Shown piece after piece: positions 25,773 through 34,468 of a stretch of DNA of 64,000 bases. The notes under the pieces are model-generated. The model was not told the DNA's origin and made no database searches. It saw nothing but the letters and a program-made list of their open reading frames with translations. The translations under genes and the position numbers were made by a program. Source of the stretch: RYN-230 sp963704995 (GTDB lineage Bacteria > Actinomycetota > Actinomycetes > Streptosporangiales > Streptosporangiaceae); contig CAVPIM010000002.1 of NCBI GenBank assembly GCA_963704995.1, positions 5,091 to 69,090 of the forward strand. The letters are read 5' to 3'. Each line of letters begins with the position of its first letter. Within the stretch, counting starts at the first letter, position 1.

Positions 25773-27461
25773 TCAGCTGATCTGGGCGGGGGAGCTGCCC
25801 GGGACAGCTCCGTTGCGGCCCTTGGGTCGGGCCGGAGCGGCGCGGCGGCGCAGCAGGCTGCCGAGCAGGGCCAGGCCGAGTGCGCCCGCTGGCGGCAGGG
25901 TGACCAGGGCGGGCAGCTGGTAGCGCCAGGAGAACTCGAACAGGTCGGAGGCGAGCAGGACAGCCACGGCCGAGCCGAAGACCAGCAGGCAGGCCAGGGC
26001 GAGCTGGCGCTGGCCGGGGGAGAGGAAACCGCGACCGCGGGCCGAGGCCAGGCTGCCCGCCAGGGCGATCAGCGCGCCCGCCAGCCCGGCCAGGGTAGCC
26101 AGCGCCAGCAGCGGGCCGGGTGTGTAGCCACCGTGCAGCTGGTAGCCGCGCAGGAATCCGGCCAGCGGCCGGTTCACCGTGGCCCGGCCGCCCATGCCGG
26201 CGGGCAGCGGCCGGACCTGGACCGGGCCGCCGCTCGAGGCGAAGTGCAGGCCCAGCATGATGGTGTGACCGGGGCTGAGGTAGATGCTGTCGCCGTAGGA
26301 CGGGTAGCTGGCCTGGAACTGCCAGCGGGAGATGGGCGTGTCCCCGGTGCTGGTCACCCGGTGCACCTCGAACAGCCGGGCCGCGTCGCCGAGGACCCCC
26401 GCCGCCACCCGCAGCGGCTGCCGGGTGATCACCTGGTGCTCGAAGTTCCCGATGACCTCGCCGTGGGTGCGGCCGGGCGGCGCGACGTAGGTGTGGTCGG
26501 GGGACAGGGCGCTGTGCACCAGCCCGTCCGGGCCGAGCCGGATCGCGAGCGCCCGCGGCGGGCAGACCGCCCGCTCGTAGGCGGGCAGGTTCAGCGCCGC
26601 GCAGTCCGCGCTCTCCGCCAGCCGCCCGTAGATGGTGCTCCCGGCCGCGGGGGCCAGCGAGAACTGGTGCACGACCACGTACTCGCGGAGGGAGAAGCCG
26701 ATGATCGGGAGCACGAACGCCACGCAGAGCAGGACGGCCCGGAGCAGCTTGCGCCGCCAGCCCGGCACGACGATCAGCAGGTAGACCACGGCGGGGACGA
26801 TGAGGATCTGGCCAACCTGGGCGATGGGCGCGCTGGCCCCGAGGGCCAGGCCGCCCGCCGCGATCAGCCGGGGCCCGGGGGCGGGCCGCCAGAGCAGCAG
26901 GGCCAGGCCCGCGAGGATCAGGGCCTCGAACCAGACGTCCGGCATGATGGTCTGCTCGATCTGCAGCTGGTAGGCATCGAGCAGGACCGGCGCGGCGGCC
27001 AGCGCGGCCAGCCAGCGCGGTGTCCCGCGGCGCATCAGGAGCAGGTAGATGACCACGGCCATGGCCAGGCCGGCCAGATGCTGGATCACGGTGACCGTGA
27101 CCAGGTTGCCCCCGGCCAGCAGCACCTTGAGGATCACGTTGTAGCCGAGCGGGTCGTTGCCGGGCCAGGCGCCGAACAGGTACTTGAGGCTGTCGATGTA
27201 CAGCAGGGCCGGCTGGTAGGCGGCCAGCGAGAGAGCCCGCAGGACCACCCCGGCCAGCAGGAGCAGCGTGATCAGCCAGTGCCGGCGCACGGTGGCGGCC
27301 GCCCGGCCCAGGCCGCGCCGGGCGCCGTTATCCTGGCCGGCCGCATCGGCGGCGGCCTCCCCGGTGGGCCCGTCAGCGGGCCCGTCGCCCCCGGCCGGGC
27401 CGGAGCCCGCGGTGGTGGACATTCGCATGACGGTCATCCCGGTAGGTGGGGGCGCCGACAT
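25773..27461 (-). CDS. GT-C-like integral membrane protein (putative polyprenyl-phosphate glycosyltransferase)
   Basis: 562 aa. A disordered N-terminal tail of about 60 residues precedes some eleven membrane helices. The first loop carries YIDSLKYLFGAWPGNDPLGYN, and a second loop QLQIEQTIMPDVWFEALILA. An acidic first loop and an E-x(n)-PD motif are features of ArnT/PMT-like GT-C glycosyltransferases. An extracytoplasmic domain of about 150 residues with two Cys (SADCAALN, ERAVCPP) follows. Acceptor unknown. ATGs at 27461, 27437 and 27422 are possible starts. Confidence 0.65.
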   Translation of the reverse strand: MSAPPPTGMTVMRMSTTAGSGPAGGDGPADGPTGEAAADAAGQDNGARRGLGRAAATVRRHWLITLLLLAGVVLRALSLAAYQPALLYIDSLKYLFGAWPGNDPLGYNVILKVLLAGGNLVTVTVIQHLAGLAMAVVIYLLLMRRGTPRWLAALAAAPVLLDAYQLQIEQTIMPDVWFEALILAGLALLLWRPAPGPRLIAAGGLALGASAPIAQVGQILIVPAVVYLLIVVPGWRRKLLRAVLLCVAFVLPIIGFSLREYVVVHQFSLAPAAGSTIYGRLAESADCAALNLPAYERAVCPPRALAIRLGPDGLVHSALSPDHTYVAPPGRTHGEVIGNFEHQVITRQPLRVAAGVLGDAARLFEVHRVTSTGDTPISRWQFQASYPSYGDSIYLSPGHTIMLGLHFASSGGPVQVRPLPAGMGGRATVNRPLAGFLRGYQLHGGYTPGPLLALATLAGLAGALIALAGSLASARGRGFLSPGQRQLALACLLVFGSAVAVLLASDLFEFSWRYQLPALVTLPPAGALGLALLGSLLRRRAAPARPKGRNGAVPGSSPAQIS

Positions 27462-27557
27462 CGGGCCGGCAGCCAGGCGGCGCTGAAGGTCGAGCCGGCA
27501 GGCGGCGCTGACGTAGAAGGCTATCCGAGGTGCCTGACTGCCGGGCCCAGTCTGCGG

Positions 27558-28136
27558 TCAGGGATGAATTTTCTTGCCTTCGCTAAGCATTGTCACGAAC
27601 GTGGCGACCCGCCGGGCCCGGGTCTCCGGCCGCTTGGCCTCCGCCACGCGGTAGAGGATCGCGTACCGGTTGGCCCGGTCCAGGCTCTCGAAGAACGTGC
27701 GGGCCGCGGGGTTGCCGTCGAGGGCGCGGGCCAGGTCCTCTGGCACCGCGGCGGTGGACTGCGGCTCGTAGGCCGCGGCCCAGCGGCCGTCCGCCCGGGC
27801 CCGCTCCACCTCGCGCAGGCCCGCTGGCCTCATCCGGCCGGCCTCGATCAGGGCGCTGGCCTGCTCGGCGTTGATCCGGGACCACTTGCTGGCGGCCCGG
27901 CGCGGCGTGAAGCGCTGCAGCCAGTGGCCGTCGTCCAGGCGCCCCTTCTGGCCGTCGATCCAGCCGTGGCACAGCGCGACGCCCACTGCGTCCGGGTACG
28001 CCACCCCGGTGGCCCCCGAGCCCTTCTTGGGGATCTTGAGCCACACTCCGGGCGAGTCAGCATGGTGCTCGGTGAGCCAGTCGTCCCACTCGGCTGCCGA
28101 GCCGAAGCCCAGTACGGGGAGGTTGTCCGCCGGCAT
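27558..28136 (-). CDS. YdeI/OmpD-associated family protein
   Basis: 192 aa from the ATG at 28136. The family motifs are FGSAAEWDDWLTEHH, PGVWLKIPKKGSG, VALCHGWIDGQKGRLDD, LQRFTPRRAASKWSRIN and a C-terminal Arg/Lys-rich end. Homologues are small cytoplasmic proteins linked to stress or bacteriocin tolerance without a known reaction. Divergent from an MFS pump gene across a short AT-rich gap (28137-28226). Confidence 0.85.
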   Translation of the reverse strand: MPADNLPVLGFGSAAEWDDWLTEHHADSPGVWLKIPKKGSGATGVAYPDAVGVALCHGWIDGQKGRLDDGHWLQRFTPRRAASKWSRINAEQASALIEAGRMRPAGLREVERARADGRWAAAYEPQSTAAVPEDLARALDGNPAARTFFESLDRANRYAILYRVAEAKRPETRARRVATFVTMLSEGKKIHP

Positions 28137-28226
28137 AAGCACAGTGAACCACGCGTTTAGCCGCCAGGAGCTTAGTTGTATTTTCGCAAGTAAGGAAAAC
28201 CTGCAGCCCGCTGCCCTGAGGGAGCC

Positions 28227-29666
28227 GTGACACCGCCCACCCGCCGCCGCCGGTACCTGATCCTCGTCATCTGCTGCATGAGCCTGGTGATCGTGGGGCT
28301 CGACAACACGATCGTGAACGTCGCGCTGCCGTCCATCCAGCGAGATCTGCACGCCTCGGTGTCCGGGCTGCAGTGGGTGGTGGACGCCTACACCCTGGTG
28401 CTGGCCAGCCTCCTGGTGCTGTCCGGCTCCACCGCGGACCGCTTCGGGCGGCGCAGGACGTTCCAGGCCGGGCTGGCCACGTTCACGGTGGCCTCGCTGC
28501 TGTGCAGCCTCGCGCCCAGCCTGGGCTGGCTGGTGGCGTTCCGGATGCTGCAGGCGGTCGGCGGCTCCATGCTCAACCCGGTGGCCATGTCGATCATCGT
28601 GAATACCTTCACCGACCGGGCGGAGCGGGCCCGGGCCATCGGCGTCTGGGGCGGGGCGGTGGGGGTCAGCCTGGCCCTGGGCCCGGTGGTGGGCGGGCTG
28701 CTGATCGCCTCGGTGGGCTGGCGGGGGATCTTCTGGGTGAACATCCCCGTCGGGGTGGCGGCGATCCTGCTCACCGCGCTGTTCGTGCCCGAGTCCAAGG
28801 CCCCGCACCCGCGGCGGCTCGACCCGGTCGGCCAGGTGCTGGTGATCGTGACGCTGGCCTCGCTGGTCTACGGGATCATCGAGGGCCCCCGGCACGGCTG
28901 GGGCTCCCCGGAGATCATCGGGTGTTTCGTGCTGTCCGCGCTCGCCCTCGGGGCCCTGCTCGTGGTCGAGCCGCGGCGCCGTGAGCCGCTGCTGGACCTG
29001 AGGTTCTTCCGCAGCGCGCCGTTCTCCGGGGCCACGGTGATCGCGGTCAGCGCGTTCGCCGCGCTGGGCGGGTTCCTCTTCCTCAACACGCTGTACCTGC
29101 AGGACGTGCGCGGTTACTCGGCGCTGCACGCCGGGCTGCTCACGCTGCCGCTGGCCGCGGTCACGGTGATCTTCGCGCCGCTGTCCGGGCGGGTCATCAG
29201 CCACCGCGGCCCGCGGATCCCGCTGATCGTCGCGGGGATCTGCATGTCCGCGGGCGCGCTCATGCTGACCGGGCTGACCGCGCAGCAGTCCACCGGCTGG
29301 CTGCTCACCTCTTACGTGATCTTCGGTACCGGCTTCGGCGTGGTGAACGCCCCGATCACCAACACCGCGGTGTCCGGGATGCCGCGCACGCAGGCGGGGG
29401 TGGCGGCGGCGATCGCGTCCACCAGCCGGCAGGTAGGCCAGTCGCTGGGCGTGGCGGTGGTCGGGTCCGCGGTGACCTCGATCATGGTGGGCCCGATGCG
29501 CACCGGCTTCACCACCGCGAGCCACGTGGGCTGGTGGATCATCACCGGCTGCGGGCTCGTCGTGCTGATCGTGGGCGTGGCGACCAGCGGCCGGTGGGCG
29601 CGGCAGACCGCGGCCCGGACCGCGGACCGGCTCATGTCGGAGGAAGAGCCGGTCCCGGTCGGGTGA
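28227..29666 (+). CDS. MFS drug efflux transporter, DHA2 (14-helix) family
   Basis: 479 aa from a GTG at 28227 after CTGAGGGAGCC. Family motifs: LDNTIVNVALPSIQRDLHAS in helix 1 (motif D1 of DHA2), SGSTADRFGRRRTFQ (motif A), and GGAVGVSLALGPVVGGLL (motif C) marking proton-driven drug antiport. About fourteen helices. It probably exports small hydrophobic or cationic compounds. Confidence 0.9.
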   Translation: MTPPTRRRRYLILVICCMSLVIVGLDNTIVNVALPSIQRDLHASVSGLQWVVDAYTLVLASLLVLSGSTADRFGRRRTFQAGLATFTVASLLCSLAPSLGWLVAFRMLQAVGGSMLNPVAMSIIVNTFTDRAERARAIGVWGGAVGVSLALGPVVGGLLIASVGWRGIFWVNIPVGVAAILLTALFVPESKAPHPRRLDPVGQVLVIVTLASLVYGIIEGPRHGWGSPEIIGCFVLSALALGALLVVEPRRREPLLDLRFFRSAPFSGATVIAVSAFAALGGFLFLNTLYLQDVRGYSALHAGLLTLPLAAVTVIFAPLSGRVISHRGPRIPLIVAGICMSAGALMLTGLTAQQSTGWLLTSYVIFGTGFGVVNAPITNTAVSGMPRTQAGVAAAIASTSRQVGQSLGVAVVGSAVTSIMVGPMRTGFTTASHVGWWIITGCGLVVLIVGVATSGRWARQTAARTADRLMSEEEPVPVG

Positions 29667-29678
29667 CGCCGCCCGGCG

Positions 29679-30398
29679 TCAGCTGGGCGGGCTGACGCTG
29701 ATCAGGGAGAACATGGCCCCCTGGTCGTCGGCGACCGTGGCCATCCGGCCGTACGGGGAATCCTGGGGTGGCTGGATGACCTGGCCGCCCGCCGCCGTCG
29801 CGGCGGCGACCGAGGCGTCGGTGTCGGCGGTCGCGAAGTACGTCTGCCAGTGCGCGGGCACCTCGCCGGGCACGTTGCTGCCCAGTTCACCGATCCCGCC
29901 GACCTCGGTGCCGTTGAGCTTCAGCGTGGCGTAGCGGAACCCGTCACCGCTCATGTCGCCGTACCCGTACCCGAACACGGCCTGGTAGAAGGCCTGGTTC
30001 TGCTCGTAGGCGCGGCTGAGGTTCTCGTTCCAGCACAGCGAGCCTGGCTCGTTGGCCAGGCCGGCCCCGGTGTGCGCGCGGGCCTGCCAGATGCCGAAGA
30101 CCGCGCCGCCCGGGTCGGCCGCCACCGCCATCCGGCCGACGTCCATCACGTCCATCGGCCCCATGATCGTCTGGCCCCCGGCCGTCTTGATCCTGCTGAC
30201 CGTGTCGTCGGCGTCGTCCGAGGCGAGGTAGGTGGTCCACACCGACGGCATGCCGGGCGGCCCCTGCTTCGGGCCGATGCCCGCCACCGCCCGGCCGTCC
30301 TTGAGGCACATGGCGTAGCCGCCGGCCTCGGGCGGGCCGGGCCGGACGTCCCAGCCGAACAGGTTCGTGTAAAAGGCGCCGGCACCAGGTCCAGCCTA
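29679..30398 (-). pseudogene. VOC (glyoxalase/bleomycin resistance) family protein, truncated at the 5' end
   Basis: Two VOC modules are visible. The second is complete (LCWNENLSRAYEQNQAFYQAVFGYGYGD... PYGRMATVADDQGAMFSLI). The first starts abruptly: the frame is open only to an in-frame stop near 30399, and GAGAFYTNLFGWDVRPG, normally preceded by a strand P-x-W-x-D-L, is all that remains. The first ATG inside the frame is at 30311 and would cut into module 1. The adjacent frame just upstream (APRLDLVP) suggests a frame change or a lost 5' end. No substrate can be given. Confidence 0.6.
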
Positions 30399-30541
30399 GG
30401 AGCAGCCGGGGCTGGCACGCACCCCCGGCCGGCCAGGACGCGCCTGGCTGGCGTGCCGCTGGCCAGCGTCCTGTTCCGGCCCCCGGTCAGGGCTCGGACG
30501 GGAAGCAGTAGGAGTCACCGGACGCGTCCCCGCCTCGCCGC

Positions 30542-31261
30542 TCAGTACATCAGCCAGAACCCGCTGATGGCCAGGGCGCCCAGCGCCACCAGGGCGAACA
30601 GGGTCACCCAGACCCCGCCGGGGACGCCGGTGAGCGCGGCGAGCTGGTCCGCGTCCGACCGGGACGCCCGGCCGCGCCGGCGGGAATGCTGCAGCTCCAG
30701 GACCGGCCGGATCCCCCCGATCAGCAGGAACCAGGCTGTCGCGTACCCGAACGCCGCCTGCAGCAGGGACGAGCCGCGCCAGGTCACCAGGGCCACCGCC
30801 GCCGCCACCGTGACCGTGGCCAGGATCCCGTAGGCGTTGCGGATCATCAGGGTCAGCGCGGCCACGAGCACCAGGCTGAGCAGCAGCGCGGCCACCAGGT
30901 GCCCGCTGGCGAGCAGGGCGGCCGCGCCCAGGCCCAGAAGCGGGGGGGCCAGGTACCCGGCCGCGGCGGTGGCCACGATGCCGGGACCCGAGGCGTTCCC
31001 GGCGGACACGGTGAGCCCCGCCGTGCTGCGGTGCACCCGGACGCCGTCGAGACGGCGGCCCACGGCCAGCGCGACCAGCGCGTGGCCGCCCTCGTGGGCG
31101 ATGGTCACCACGGTGCGGGACACCGGCCAGGCCCGGCGCCACCCGACCAGGATCAGCGCGGCCAGGGCGGTGCCCAGCACCAGCAGCCGGGGAGGCAGCG
31201 GCTCGGAGGTGACCGCCTCGTGCCACAGCTGGCCGAGCGATGTGGCGTGCACGCCCGCCAT
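30542..31261 (-). CDS. M50-type membrane metallopeptidase-like protein
   Basis: About 239 aa from the ATG at 31261; a GTG at 31282 is the alternative. The zinc motif HEGGH lies in VVTIAHEGGHALVALAVGRR near the N terminus, with five or six membrane helices following (LAPPLLGLGAAALLA, LVAALLLSLVLVAALTLMI, AFGYATAWFLLIGGI). This is the M50B-like layout seen in actinobacteria, short and without a PDZ domain. Substrate unknown. Confidence 0.8.
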   Translation of the reverse strand: MAGVHATSLGQLWHEAVTSEPLPPRLLVLGTALAALILVGWRRAWPVSRTVVTIAHEGGHALVALAVGRRLDGVRVHRSTAGLTVSAGNASGPGIVATAAAGYLAPPLLGLGAAALLASGHLVAALLLSLVLVAALTLMIRNAYGILATVTVAAAVALVTWRGSSLLQAAFGYATAWFLLIGGIRPVLELQHSRRRGRASRSDADQLAALTGVPGGVWVTLFALVALGALAISGFWLMY

Positions 31262-31333
31262 CCTGCCAGGCGCACCGGGCACCCCGGGCCCGGGAAGCGG
31301 TCAATTCACCGCATCCGCAGCTAATTCCCAGGC

Positions 31334-32131
31334 TCAGCGCCGGGACAGGTGGTCGATCCGGGCGACTTCGGCGGGAGTGAGGGAGAAGCCGCATACGTCG
31401 AAGTTGGCCGCGATCCGGTCCGGCTGGGCCGACTTCGGGATCACCGCGATGCCGTGCTCGATGTGCCAGCGGAGCACCACCTGGGCCACGGTCACCCCGT
31501 GCTCCCCGGCGATCCCGGTCAGTACCGGGTGACCCAGGTCCGTCCCCTTGAGCGGGCTGTAGCCCTCCAGGGTCACCCCCCGCTCGCGGCTGTCTTCCAG
31601 CACGGCCTCGTCGTATTGGGCCGGGCTCCACGGGATCTGGTTGACGGCGGGCGCGTCCCCGGTCGCCTTGATCAGCGTGTCGATCTGCGCGATCGAGTAG
31701 TTGCTCACCCCGACCGCCCGGGCCAGGCCCTGGCCGCGCAGCGTGAGGAACTCCCGCCACACCGGGCAGAGCGCGCGGGCCGGCGGCGGCCAGTGCACGA
31801 GCCACAGGTCAACGTAGCTGGTGCCGAGGGCGCGCAGGCTGGCCGTCAGCGTCTTGCGTTCGTGGCCCGCCTTGCCCGGCGGGAGCTTGGTGGTGATGAA
31901 CACCTCGCTCCGGTCCAGGCCGCTGTCCCGCAGCGCGCAGCCTACCTCGGCCTCATTGCCGTACATGGTGGCCGTGTCGAGGTGCCGGTAGCCCACCTGC
32001 AGCGCGGTGAGGATGGCCTCGTACCCGGCTGAGCCATGCAGCCGCCACGTGCCGAAGCCGAGCAGCGGCATGCTGACCCCGCCGGGCAGCACGGCGGAGG
32101 GGATTTCTGGCGCCTTCGTCATAGGGGACAT
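31334..32131 (-). CDS. aldo/keto reductase
   Basis: 265 aa NADPH-dependent carbonyl reductase with the catalytic tetrad visible: Asp and Tyr in LDTATMYGNEAEVG, Lys in TTKLPPGKAG, His in LWLVHWPPP. Cofactor-binding residues appear in GVSNYSIAQ and AVIPKSAQPDRIAANFDV. Length is typical of the 2,5-diketo-gluconate reductase-like subgroup. It may be the first gene read after the aminotransferase block, but 35 bases separate them. Confidence 0.9.
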   Translation of the reverse strand: MSPMTKAPEIPSAVLPGGVSMPLLGFGTWRLHGSAGYEAILTALQVGYRHLDTATMYGNEAEVGCALRDSGLDRSEVFITTKLPPGKAGHERKTLTASLRALGTSYVDLWLVHWPPPARALCPVWREFLTLRGQGLARAVGVSNYSIAQIDTLIKATGDAPAVNQIPWSPAQYDEAVLEDSRERGVTLEGYSPLKGTDLGHPVLTGIAGEHGVTVAQVVLRWHIEHGIAVIPKSAQPDRIAANFDVCGFSLTPAEVARIDHLSRR

Positions 32132-32166
32132 TCTGCCCAGCCAGGGCCGTCCTGACGCGGCGGGAG

Positions 32167-33069
32167 TCAGGTGATCAGCGTCCCGGTGCGGGCGGTGAGG
32201 CTGGCGAACAGGTCGCTCAGCCGCTTGGTGACCGGCCCGGGCGAGCCTGACCCGATGGGGCGCCCGTCCAGCTGGACGACGGGGGTGAGACCGCCCATGG
32301 TCCCGGTCACGAACACCTCGTCGGCCGCGTAGAACTGGGTCAGGCTGTAGTCACCGGCCGTGTGCGGGATACCCGCGCCCGCGGCGAGTTCCAGCACGGC
32401 GGCCCGGGTGATCCCCTCCGGGCAGGCGGCCGTGCTGGGCGTGCCCAGCCCCCCGGCGGTGACCAGGAACAGGTGCGTCGCGTTGGTCTCGGCCACGAAG
32501 CCGCGGCCGTCCAGCATGACCGCGTCGTCCGCGCCGGCCACGTTGGCCTCGATCTTGGCCAGGATGGAGGGGAGCAGGTTGTTGTGGTGGATCTTGGGAT
32601 CGAGGACGTCCGGCGGCGGGCGGCGCACGCTCGAGGTGATCAGCGTGATCCCGGACTGGTCGTAGACGGGGTCCTTATGCTCGGCGAGCACGATCAGGGT
32701 GGGCCCGGACTGGTTCAGCCGGGGGTCCATGCCGCTGGTGATCTTCACGCCGCGGGTGAGGGTGAGCCGGATGTGCACGCCGTCGGTCATCGCGTTCGCG
32801 CGCAGGGTGGCGCGGATCTGCGCGGTGATCTCCTCATCCGGCGGGATCGCGGTGAAGGCCAGCGCGGCCGCGGAGCGGCGGAGCCGGGCGAGGTGCTCAC
32901 CGAGCCGGAAGATCCGGCCCTGGTAGAGCCGCAGCCCCTCCCAGACCGCGTCGCCGCCCTGCACCGCGGAGTCGAAGGGGCTGATCACGGCCTGGTCGCG
33001 GTGCGACAGCACGCCGCCCACGCTGACGATGAGGTCCCGGTTGCGCTCGTCAAAGGCCTGCAGCATCAC
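32167..33069 (-). CDS. class IV aminotransferase (branched-chain/D-amino acid type)
   Basis: 300 aa PLP enzyme. The lysine for PLP is likely in LDPKIHHNNLLPSILAKIEAN, with DGRGFVAETNATHLFLV and SALFA-like GEVFVTGTMGGLTPV (DEVFVTGTMGGLTPV) completing the fold-type IV pattern. The substrate could be a branched-chain amino acid or 4-amino-4-deoxychorismate; the motifs do not decide. Its start overlaps the end of the sulfotransferase-like gene by 20 bases, so they are cotranscribed. Confidence 0.85.
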   Translation of the reverse strand: MMLQAFDERNRDLIVSVGGVLSHRDQAVISPFDSAVQGGDAVWEGLRLYQGRIFRLGEHLARLRRSAAALAFTAIPPDEEITAQIRATLRANAMTDGVHIRLTLTRGVKITSGMDPRLNQSGPTLIVLAEHKDPVYDQSGITLITSSVRRPPPDVLDPKIHHNNLLPSILAKIEANVAGADDAVMLDGRGFVAETNATHLFLVTAGGLGTPSTAACPEGITRAAVLELAAGAGIPHTAGDYSLTQFYAADEVFVTGTMGGLTPVVQLDGRPIGSGSPGPVTKRLSDLFASLTARTGTLIT

Positions 33070-33853
33070 GCGGCTCCAGAGCTGGGTGCGGGGTCGTGGG
33101 GCCCGGGATCCCGGTGGGGTCCCCGGCTGGGGTGCCCGTCAGGCGGCTGGCGTGAAGCTGCTGGTAGAACGGCTGGCACTGGTCGGCCAGCGCCGCGAGC
33201 CGGGGCGGGAGGGCCTGGTCCGGCGGGTGATAGGGGCCGAAGCCGGTTGACCGCCAGACCGAGTCGTACCAGTACGGTGCCCAGACGCCGTCGGTCTCCC
33301 TCGGCCCCGGGGGCCAGGACAGCATGGCCGCCGTGAACGGGACGTCCAGCGCGGCGCAGAGCGCGCGCAGCACCGCCTCGGGGTGTTCGAGCAGGTCACG
33401 GGAGTCGACGACCGGGCCGCCGAACCGGTCGAAGATCTCCTCCTGCTGCCACACACCGAGATCATCCACGGTAGGCGTGGCGCGTACCTTCGCGTAAGAG
33501 GCCAGCAGTTCCCGGGGATCCCGGATGAGGAACGCGTGCCGCAGCGGCGCGAGCGCTTCCCGGTCCACCTCCGGCAGCAGGTGATGGGTCATGTGCTTGG
33601 CGTAGAACACGGTCCGGCCCGCGGGCAGGGGTGCCGTGGTCAGCTCGCGGAGCACGGTCTGCCAGCGAACCGGCTGGCTGGCGATCACCTCGTCCCGGCC
33701 CGGGTGCGCGAGCCCCGTGCGGTCCAGGTAGAAGGCGTACAGCGGCTCGTCCGCGACCACGGTGTCCGGGCGGTTCTCCCAGGCCCGCATCAACGCGGTG
33801 GACACCGTCCGCGGCCCGGACCACATCGCGATCCGGATGGGCTCATCCGCCAT
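33050..33853 (-). CDS. sulfotransferase-like protein
   Basis: 267 aa. The N-terminal IAMWSGPRTVSTALMRAWEN is the PAPS-binding P-loop of the sulfotransferase superfamily, and HAFLIRDPRELLASYAKV is the second (3'-phosphate) motif. Homologues occur next to class IV aminotransferases in many bacteria. The acceptor is unknown. It ends in a Pro-rich tail. The stop of the upstream MBL gene lies three bases before its start. Confidence 0.78.
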   Translation of the reverse strand: MADEPIRIAMWSGPRTVSTALMRAWENRPDTVVADEPLYAFYLDRTGLAHPGRDEVIASQPVRWQTVLRELTTAPLPAGRTVFYAKHMTHHLLPEVDREALAPLRHAFLIRDPRELLASYAKVRATPTVDDLGVWQQEEIFDRFGGPVVDSRDLLEHPEAVLRALCAALDVPFTAAMLSWPPGPRETDGVWAPYWYDSVWRSTGFGPYHPPDQALPPRLAALADQCQPFYQQLHASRLTGTPAGDPTGIPGPTTPHPALEPRDAAGL

Positions 33854-33856
33854 GGC

Positions 33857-34468
33857 TCAGCCGGCGAGCTGGGCGGATTCGGCGCCGATCGTGGTGTCCT
33901 CACCGTGCCCGGTGTGCACGACGGTCTCCGGCGGCAGGTCCAGCAGCCGGTCCCGGATGGAGCTGACGATCGCGGCGGGGTCGGAATACGACCGGCCGGT
34001 CGCGCCGGGACCGCCATGGAACAGGGTGTCCCCGGAGAACACCGCCCGCAGGGACGGCGCGTACAGGCACACGCTGCCCGGGGAATGGCCCGGGGTATGC
34101 AGCACCCGCAGCGGGGTGGCGGCGACCTCGATGACCTCCTCGTCGGCCAGGTCGCCGTCGGGCACCGTGCCGGGGTAGACCATCCGCCAGAGCACCTGAT
34201 CGCCGGGGTGCAGCAGCACCGGTGCCCCCGTCGCCGCGGCCACCTGCGGCGCCGCGTTGATGTGGTCGTTGTGCCCGTGCGTGCAGACGATCGCGGACAG
34301 CCGGCGCCCGCCCACCGCGGCCAGGATCGCGCCGGCGTCGTGAGCCGCGTCGATGACGATGACCTCGTGATCGTCACCGACCAGCCACACGTTGTTGTCC
34401 ACCGCGAAGTCCTGCCCGTCCAGGGAGAACGTGCCCGAGGTGACGATCTTCGCGATCCGCGCGGCCAT
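33857..34468 (-). CDS. metallo-beta-lactamase fold hydrolase
   Basis: 203 aa. Metal ligands are VCTHGHNDHINAAP (HxHxDH), HTPGHSPGSVCLY and FSGDTLFHGG, with VHTGHGEDTTIGAE near the end, as in glyoxalase II-like enzymes. It starts at the base where mscR ends, and this pairing is conserved in actinobacteria. It probably hydrolyses the S-formyl-mycothiol (or a related thioester) made by the dehydrogenase; that role is an inference from context. Confidence 0.88.
   Translation of the reverse strand: MAARIAKIVTSGTFSLDGQDFAVDNNVWLVGDDHEVIVIDAAHDAGAILAAVGGRRLSAIVCTHGHNDHINAAPQVAAATGAPVLLHPGDQVLWRMVYPGTVPDGDLADEEVIEVAATPLRVLHTPGHSPGSVCLYAPSLRAVFSGDTLFHGGPGATGRSYSDPAAIVSSIRDRLLDLPPETVVHTGHGEDTTIGAESAQLAG

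Noticed and set aside
26133..28160. Long open frame on the plus strand over the glycosyltransferase-like and YdeI-like genes
   Set aside because: It is the antisense shadow of two well-supported minus-strand genes; its residues are Gly/Arg/Ala/Pro/His-biased with no domain.
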